Part shown: positions 1 through 5,208 of the stretch, one piece after another | Layout of the letters: every line of letters begins with the position of its first letter | How positions within the stretch are numbered: the first letter of the stretch is position 1 | Source: Candidatus Woykebacteria bacterium GWB1_45_5 | Lineage (GTDB): Bacteria > Patescibacteriota > Microgenomatia > Woykebacterales > RBG-16-39-9b | Assembly: GCA_001816645.1 (NCBI GenBank) | Contig: MHCO01000028.1 | Span: 1 to 5,208, forward strand | Reading direction: 5' to 3' | Length of the DNA: 5,208 bases | Made by a program: the position numbers and the translations under genes | Notes under the pieces: generated by a model | Told to the model about the DNA's origin: nothing | What the model saw: the letters and a program-made list of their open reading frames with translations, nothing else | The model's database searches: none

Positions 1-1238
1 CCGGTTAGGGAGGCTTGAATAGCCAAATTGGCGGTTTCACCATCCCGAACTTCACCGACCATTATAACATTTGGGTCTTGGCGCAAGAAGCTACGCAGAC
101 CGCTGGCAAAAGTAAGCCCGGCGGCTGGGTTTATCTGAACTTGATTAATCCCAGGGATTTGATACTCAACTGGGTCCTCAAGAGTAACGATATTTATCCT
201 TGGCGAGTTGATCTTTGATAAAACAGCAAAAAGAGTGGTTGTTTTACCCGAGCCGGTCGGTCCGGTAATTAGGATGATCCCATGCGGCTTTGTAACGTTT
301 TCTTCGAAGTTTTTTAGAGCGGTGCCTCGCAAACCCAAGTCAGCTAAAGTCGGCGCGCTAGCCGCTTTTGGCAAAAGCCGCATTACTACTTTCTCGCCAT
401 GAACAGTCGGTAAGGTAGCCACCCGTAGATCGACAATGTTATCAGCCAGCTTAAAGGTAAAACGGCCGTCCTGGGGAATTCTTTTTTCATCAATTTTCAA
501 GTTAGATAAAATTTTAATTCGCGAAAGAAGGGCTTCGTGAACTTTGTGAGGTAAGACTACCCGCTCTTGCAAGATACCATCGATTCGATAACGAACACGG
601 GTGCGATCCTCCAATGCTTCTACGTGAACATCGCTTGCTTTTGCCTTGATAGCATACTCTAAAAGGGTGGAAACAATCTTGGCCACCGGCGCTTCTTTGA
701 TAACCTCCTCAATCTTACCTAGATCGGCGATCTCTTCTTTGGCCTCAACCGTACCCCCAACATCTTGAAGAGCAGCGGAGACTTGGGTAGTAAGGGTCTG
801 GGAATATTGCTCGGTGATAGCTCGGTTTATCAAATCGGGGGTGGAAATATAAGGCTTTATTTTTGACGCACTTTTTCTTTCAACAAACTCCAAAATCTGA
901 AGATCAAGGGGATCGGCCATCGCTACCGACAAAGTATTGCTGGTAGGATCGTAGGCGAAAGGAATCAAGGTGTAGCGGCGGGCAACAGGCTCGGGTATTT
1001 TAGCAAGCATATCAGCCGGAATCGGCTTGGTAGTTGGGTCAGAATAATCGATACCAAGAATGGCACCTCTGGCCCGCGAAATATCTTCTAGAGAAGCAAA
1101 ATTTCGAGCTAAAAGAATATCCTCGACTTGCTTACCGGTGTTAATTGCCTCCATTTTTACCATGGAAACTTTATCTTTGGTAAGCTTACCTTCCTCGTAA
1201 AGAATGTCTTCGATTCCTTTTTCGGTGACTTGTGCCAT
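1..1238 (-). CDS. pilB: Type IV pilus / type II secretion assembly ATPase, PilB/GspE family (partial, C-terminus off the window)
   Basis: This gene encodes the cytoplasmic hexameric ATPase that drives pilin polymerisation at the inner-membrane platform of a type IV pilus or type II secretion-like machine. I translated 412 codons from an ATG at 1238 to the window edge; family members have about 560-570 residues, so roughly a quarter is missing. Residues ~40-150 resemble the MshEN / T2SSE N-terminal domain, with VAMADPLDL at 106-114. The ATPase core follows: ASDVHVE at 201-207, Walker A GPTGSGKTT at 326-334, the acidic LEDPVEY box at 353-359, and RQDPNVIMVGEVRD at 386-399, which carries the Walker B glutamate E396. 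Translation stops just where the family's TGHL...LHT His box is expected. An AGAGGG ribosome-binding site (1252-1247) lies 8 bases before the start, and a promoter lies just upstream, so this is probably the first gene of a leftward transcript. Family membership is certain. PilB is preferred over GspE because candidate-phyla bacteria commonly have type IV pili, but the distinction is an inference. Confidence 0.95.
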   Translation of the reverse strand, partial: MAQVTEKGIEDILYEEGKLTKDKVSMVKMEAINTGKQVEDILLARNFASLEDISRARGAILGIDYSDPTTKPIPADMLAKIPEPVARRYTLIPFAYDPTSNTLSVAMADPLDLQILEFVERKSASKIKPYISTPDLINRAITEQYSQTLTTQVSAALQDVGGTVEAKEEIADLGKIEEVIKEAPVAKIVSTLLEYAIKAKASDVHVEALEDRTRVRYRIDGILQERVVLPHKVHEALLSRIKILSNLKIDEKRIPQDGRFTFKLADNIVDLRVATLPTVHGEKVVMRLLPKAASAPTLADLGLRGTALKNFEENVTKPHGIILITGPTGSGKTTTLFAVLSKINSPRINIVTLEDPVEYQIPGINQVQINPAAGLTFASGLRSFLRQDPNVIMVGEVRDGETANLAIQASLT

Positions 1239-1268
1239 TTGGGCAGCCCTCTATCTGTAGCTACTTTC

Positions 1269-1298
1269 ATTTTAGCCGCCCGCCGGGTAAAATGTCAA
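1269..1298 (-). promoter_or_regulatory. Sigma-70-type promoter for the pilus ATPase gene
   Basis: Read on the minus strand, a perfect -35 box TTGACA (1298-1293) is followed after an 18-base spacer by the -10 box TAAAAT (1274-1269), one mismatch from TATAAT. Transcription would start near 1262, giving a leader of about 25 bases that contains the AGAGGG ribosome-binding site. The spacer is GC-rich. No start site has been measured; the call rests on box match, spacing and position. Confidence 0.7.
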
Positions 1299-1333
1299 CC
1301 AACCTTTACTCTGAGAGCGACGATAGGTTGACA
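1293..1333. repeat. 8-bp inverted repeat containing both divergent -35 boxes
   Basis: TGTCAACC at 1293-1300 is the exact reverse complement of GGTTGACA at 1326-1333, with 25 bases between. Each arm contains the TTGACA box of one of the two divergent promoters, with two extra matching bases (GG) in front. It could be a symmetric site for a regulator controlling both directions. It could also be simply two near-consensus -35 boxes facing away from each other, with the flanking GG shared by chance. Confidence 0.5.
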
Positions 1334-1356
1334 CTCCGAAGCTTATTATCTATGCT
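1328..1356 (+). promoter_or_regulatory. Sigma-70-type promoter for the delta-prime-like gene
   Basis: A perfect -35 TTGACA (1328-1333) is followed after an optimal 17-base spacer by TATGCT (1351-1356), which matches TATAAT at four of six positions including the important first two and last bases. Transcription would start near 1363, about 47 bases before the chosen start codon. It lies back to back with the pilus ATPase promoter, and the two -35 boxes are 29 bases apart. Confidence 0.6.
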
Positions 1357-1397
1357 CTAAAAGCAATTATTTAATAGCCGTTCAAACCAAGAGCGAC

Positions 1398-1403
1398 GAG
1401 GTG
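1398..1403 (+). promoter_or_regulatory. Ribosome-binding site that decides the delta-prime start
   Basis: GAGGTG at 1398-1403 matches the anti-Shine-Dalgarno core and lies six bases before a GTG at 1410. The GTG at 1401, which opens the longest reading frame, lies inside this site and has no good site of its own, so 1410 is preferred as the start. Confidence 0.6.
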
Positions 1404-1409
1404 TCAATC

Positions 1410-2090
1410 GTGTTATCTCTGCTGATCGTTGGTGGAACTAAAGAACAAAGAAAAAATAAAGCTTTAGATATTGCTAAAGGACTATCCTCATCCTTTGACA
1501 CAAGCATCATTGATACCCAAGAATCAGCTGGAATTGATACTGTAAGAACCCTCAATCAAAAATTAACCCACCGGCCTTTTGAATCTTCTCACCAATCGAT
1601 TATTCTACTTGAAGCTCAAAATTTAACCATCGAAGCCCAAAATGCTTTCCTAAAGAGCCTGGAGGAGACCAGCCCTAGTGCTCAAATTATTCTTACTGCT
1701 GCTACTTCAGAAAGCTTGCTTTCCACCGTTGCCTCTCGTTGCCAAAAGATCGAACTGCCAACGCAAGGCGAAGAGACCTCCCCAGAAGACTGGCGTTTAT
1801 TCAAAAACTTCCTGAAAAGTAGCCTTTACGATCAATACCAGGGATCGGACAAACTGGATCTGGAGGGTTGGCTTGCTCTTTGGCGAAAAATACTCCTGGC
1901 AACCATTGGGTTGGAAAAGATACCACTTTTTAGCAAAACCTCTCCAGACGCAGTTCTTCGTTACATACGGCTAATCAATAAACTCCGCTCCTTACAAAAA
2001 AGAAGGGCAGCACCAAGGTTACTAAAAACGATTCTAATATTGGAAGCGCCAAAGATAATGATCAGGGACGGTGGGTTGACTAAAAATTGA
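1410..2090 (+). CDS. holB: DNA polymerase III delta-prime-like clamp-loader subunit, short form
   Basis: This is probably the delta-prime (HolB) subunit of the clamp loader that places the sliding clamp on primed DNA, or a close DnaX-family relative. With the GTG start at 1410 it has 226 residues, well below the ~300-335 usual for delta-prime. Residues 63-86 match the family's Walker B region, including EAQNLTIEAQNAFLKSLEE (68-86). SRC at 109-111, in ASRCQKIELP, is the conserved motif that supplies the arginine finger to the neighbouring ATPase. The N-terminus (GGTKEQRKNKA, 8-18) occupies the P-loop position but lacks GxxGxGKT, so ATP binding is unlikely; E. coli delta-prime does not bind ATP either. 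The zinc module is absent: C111 is the only cysteine. The C-terminal ~100 residues are basic and helical-looking, with no motif I recognise, and the collar domain may be reduced. A GTG at 1401 would add three residues. The gene ends in TGA, 206 bases before gyrB. Family is fairly sure; the exact subunit is less so. Confidence 0.75.
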   Translation: MLSLLIVGGTKEQRKNKALDIAKGLSSSFDTSIIDTQESAGIDTVRTLNQKLTHRPFESSHQSIILLEAQNLTIEAQNAFLKSLEETSPSAQIILTAATSESLLSTVASRCQKIELPTQGEETSPEDWRLFKNFLKSSLYDQYQGSDKLDLEGWLALWRKILLATIGLEKIPLFSKTSPDAVLRYIRLINKLRSLQKRRAAPRLLKTILILEAPKIMIRDGGLTKN

Positions 2091-2123
2091 AAATTGATGT
2101 TTACCTCAACTTTTGCCTTTTGC
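2083..2123 (+). repeat. Two pairs of tandem 7-bp repeats downstream of the delta-prime gene
   Basis: AAAATTG occurs twice in tandem (2083-2089, 2090-2096), overlapping the stop codon. CTTTTGC then occurs twice in tandem (2110-2116, 2117-2123). Both pairs are perfect. No terminator-like hairpin with a following T-run is visible here. The seven-base period is shared with the repeat between gyrB and gyrA. Confidence 0.6.
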
Positions 2124-2135
2124 CTCTAAAATAGC

Positions 2136-2164
2136 TTGCATAAAACGGCCAAATAAAGTAAAAT
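2136..2164 (+). promoter_or_regulatory. Sigma-70-type promoter for gyrB
   Basis: TTGCAT (2136-2141; four of six bases match TTGACA) and TAAAAT (2159-2164; five of six match TATAAT) are separated by exactly 17 bases. Transcription would begin near 2171 and leave an untranslated leader of about 125 bases before gyrB. It gives gyrB its own promoter in addition to any read-through from the delta-prime gene. Confidence 0.65.
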
Positions 2165-2176
2165 ATAGGTGTTGGC

Positions 2177-2210
2177 TAGGTTCCACTCAGACCACCTCAC
2201 TAGGAACCTA
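2177..2210 (+). promoter_or_regulatory. Leader hairpin I upstream of gyrB
   Basis: TAGGTTCC (2177-2184) and GGAACCTA (2203-2210) form a perfect 8-bp stem around an 18-base loop, close to the predicted transcript start. No T-run follows, so it is not a terminator. A weak alternative stem, TACC 2209-2212 with GGTA 2219-2222, would compete for its last two bases. It could stabilise the 5' end of the mRNA or bind a factor; no known riboswitch class was recognised. Confidence 0.45.
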
Positions 2211-2238
2211 CCGTGTTTGGTATGGCTTACTCGCCCTG

Positions 2239-4285
<2,047 letters not shown>

Positions 4286-4294
4286 CAGAAGGAA

Positions 4295-4436
4295 TAGTAG
4301 CGAAGCACTAAATTCGAAATCCGAAATACTAAACAAATTCAAATAACCTAAAATCCAATACACCAAACAAGTTTGGAATTTGGAAAATTTAAGTTTAGGA
4401 GTTGTTTAGAGTTTAGAAATTAGAATTTCGGATTTT
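4295..4436. repeat. AT-rich, heptad-patterned palindromic element between gyrB and gyrA
   Basis: Most of the 162-base gap between gyrB and gyrA is a long imperfect inverted repeat. The outer arms AAATCCGAAAT (4317-4327) and ATTTCGGATTT (4425-4435) match perfectly over 11 bp. The centre has CCAAAC (4363-4368) against GTTTGG (4371-4376), flanked by TCCAA (4354-4358) against TTGGA (4380-4384). The left arm begins as heptads AAATTCG, AAATCCG, AAATACT (4310-4330). The right arm has GTTTAG-type repeats at ~4393-4415. A small hairpin, TAGT 4295-4298 with ACTA 4307-4310, precedes the element. From memory, similar AT-rich palindromic intergenic DNA is frequent in candidate-phyla bacteria, but I could not search. 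There are no target-site duplications or transposase that would mark an insertion sequence. Confidence 0.6.
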
Positions 4437-4447
4437 ATATTGAAGAT

Positions 4448-5208
4448 ATGCCAAACGGGAATGGTCCGACAACTGAAAAACCTATTGAAAACATTGGCTC
4501 GGTAGTACCTATTGAAATCACCGAAGAAATGCAGCGTTCCTACCTCGACTACGCTATGAGCGTGATTGTCCAAAGGGCCCTGCCCGACGTTAAGGACGGC
4601 TTAAAACCAGTGCACCGCCGGATCCTTTACGCCATGCACGAGCTGGGGCTCACCCACGAGGCCAAATACCGCAAAAGTGCCACGGTGGTCGGGGAGGTTT
4701 TAGGAAAATACCATCCCCATGGCGATTCGCCGGTTTACGATGCCCTGGTACGTTTAGCCCAAAATTTTGCCCTCCGTTACCCCCTAGTCGACGGCCAAGG
4801 TAATTTTGGCTCGGTCGATGGCGACCCGCCAGCGGCCATGCGTTATACCGAAGCTCGGCTGGCCCGCATTGCCGCCGAGATGCTTGGCGACATTGAAAAA
4901 AACACTGTTTCCTTTATTGATAATTTTGATGTAACAAGAAAAGAACCAATCATTTTGCCAGCTAAGCTGCCCAACCTTCTTTTGAGCGGGTCAGCCGGTA
5001 TTGCGGTTGGTATGGCCACCAACATCCCCCCACATAATTTAAATGAGGTTTGCGATGCGATCGTCCACTTGATTAACAATCCTGAGGCAAATATCGAAGA
5101 TCTAATGAAATTTATCAAAGGGCCAGATTTCCCCACCGGAGGGGCAATTTTTGATATTAATGAGATCCGCTCTGCTTATGCTAGCGGTCGGGGAAGGATT
5201 GTAATGAG
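4448..5208 (+). CDS. gyrA: DNA gyrase subunit A, N-terminal part (runs off the window)
   Basis: GyrA cuts and rejoins the DNA gate segment through a tyrosine-phosphodiester link and pairs with GyrB. The visible 253 codons cover the winged-helix domain and the start of the tower, out of a usual ~800-850 residues. Motifs in order are [21 protein letters not shown] (31-51), the [11 protein letters not shown] recognition region (53-63), [13 protein letters not shown] (86-98) in the quinolone-resistance region, [24 protein letters not shown] (115-138) with catalytic Y133 after R132, and [17 protein letters not shown] (181-197). The ATG at 4448 follows an in-frame TAG at 4421; the ribosome-binding site is weak (GAAG, 4442-4445, two bases away). 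The first ~22 residues are a variable lead before the conserved core. The 162-base gap after gyrB suggests shared transcription or a promoter in the palindromic element, but no convincing promoter was found. The GyrA-box pinwheel that separates GyrA from ParC lies off the window, so GyrA is inferred from the N-terminal sequence and from gyrB next door. Confidence 0.93.
   Translation, partial: MPNGNGPTTEKPIENIGSVVPIEITEEMQRSYLDYAMSVIVQRALPDVKDGLKPVHRRILYAMHELGLTHEAKYRKSATVVGEVLGKYHPHGDSPVYDALVRLAQNFALRYPLVDGQGNFGSVDGDPPAAMRYTEARLARIAAEMLGDIEKNTVSFIDNFDVTRKEPIILPAKLPNLLLSGSAGIAVGMATNIPPHNLNEVCDAIVHLINNPEANIEDLMKFIKGPDFPTGGAIFDINEIRSAYASGRGRIVM

Noticed and set aside
15..402. Plus-strand open frames at 15-218 and 208-402
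   Set aside because: They lie antisense inside the pilus ATPase gene, whose Walker A and acidic boxes are read from the other strand.
1239..1250. Small GGG/CCC hairpin hiding the pilus ATPase ribosome-binding site
   Set aside because: Only three base pairs around a three-base loop; too weak to be a credible control element.
1128..1331. Plus-strand open frame of 67 codons
   Set aside because: It overlaps the N-terminus of the pilus ATPase gene and both divergent promoters, has no ribosome-binding site and no recognisable protein features.
2088..2126. Reading TGA as glycine (recoded candidate-phyla code), extending the delta-prime protein to the TAA at 2127
   Set aside because: No in-frame TGA appears at any of the many conserved glycines in the pilus ATPase, GyrB or GyrA, and the extension would encode repeat DNA.
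4317..4436. Rho-independent terminator after gyrB
   Set aside because: The outer stem is far too open (about 97 bases between arms), AT-rich and not followed by a clean T-run; gyrA lies directly downstream in the same direction.

Overview
The window holds four protein-coding genes and three short intergenic regions. Two genes are cut by the window edges. From the left they are: a minus-strand type IV pilus / type II secretion assembly ATPase (PilB/GspE family, C-terminus missing); a short plus-strand DNA polymerase III delta-prime-like clamp-loader protein; a complete gyrB; and the first 253 codons of gyrA. All plus-strand genes point right, and the pilus ATPase gene diverges from them. No tRNA, rRNA, CRISPR array, insertion sequence or phage gene was seen, and no gene-free stretch reaches 300 bases.

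The organism is probably a bacterium of the Candidate Phyla Radiation (Patescibacteria), perhaps Microgenomates-like. This is an inference from three things: a very short delta-prime protein without zinc-binding cysteines or a P-loop, a PilB-type ATPase in a housekeeping neighbourhood, and AT-rich intergenic DNA built of roughly seven-base repeats. No rRNA or other phylogenetic marker is present to prove it. Translation reads well with the standard bacterial code.

Region by region: 1-1238 (minus) is the pilus ATPase. Bases 1239-1409 form a divergent control region with one good sigma-70-type promoter in each direction; the two -35 boxes lie in the arms of an 8-bp inverted repeat. Bases 1410-2090 are the delta-prime-like gene. 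Bases 2091-2296 hold two pairs of tandem heptamers, a strong-looking promoter and a leader of about 125 bases with several possible hairpins before gyrB. Bases 2297-4285 are gyrB. Bases 4286-4447 hold an AT-rich, heptad-patterned, imperfect palindrome. Bases 4448-5208 are the start of gyrA.

Functionally, the plus-strand genes serve DNA replication and topology: clamp loading for DNA polymerase III, then the two subunits of gyrase, which introduces negative supercoils. The pilus ATPase powers assembly of surface pili and has no evident link to them beyond the shared promoter region. This is mostly ordinary housekeeping DNA. The items most worth a second look are the palindromic element between gyrB and gyrA and the structured gyrB leader. 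I found no evidence of a new multi-gene system.
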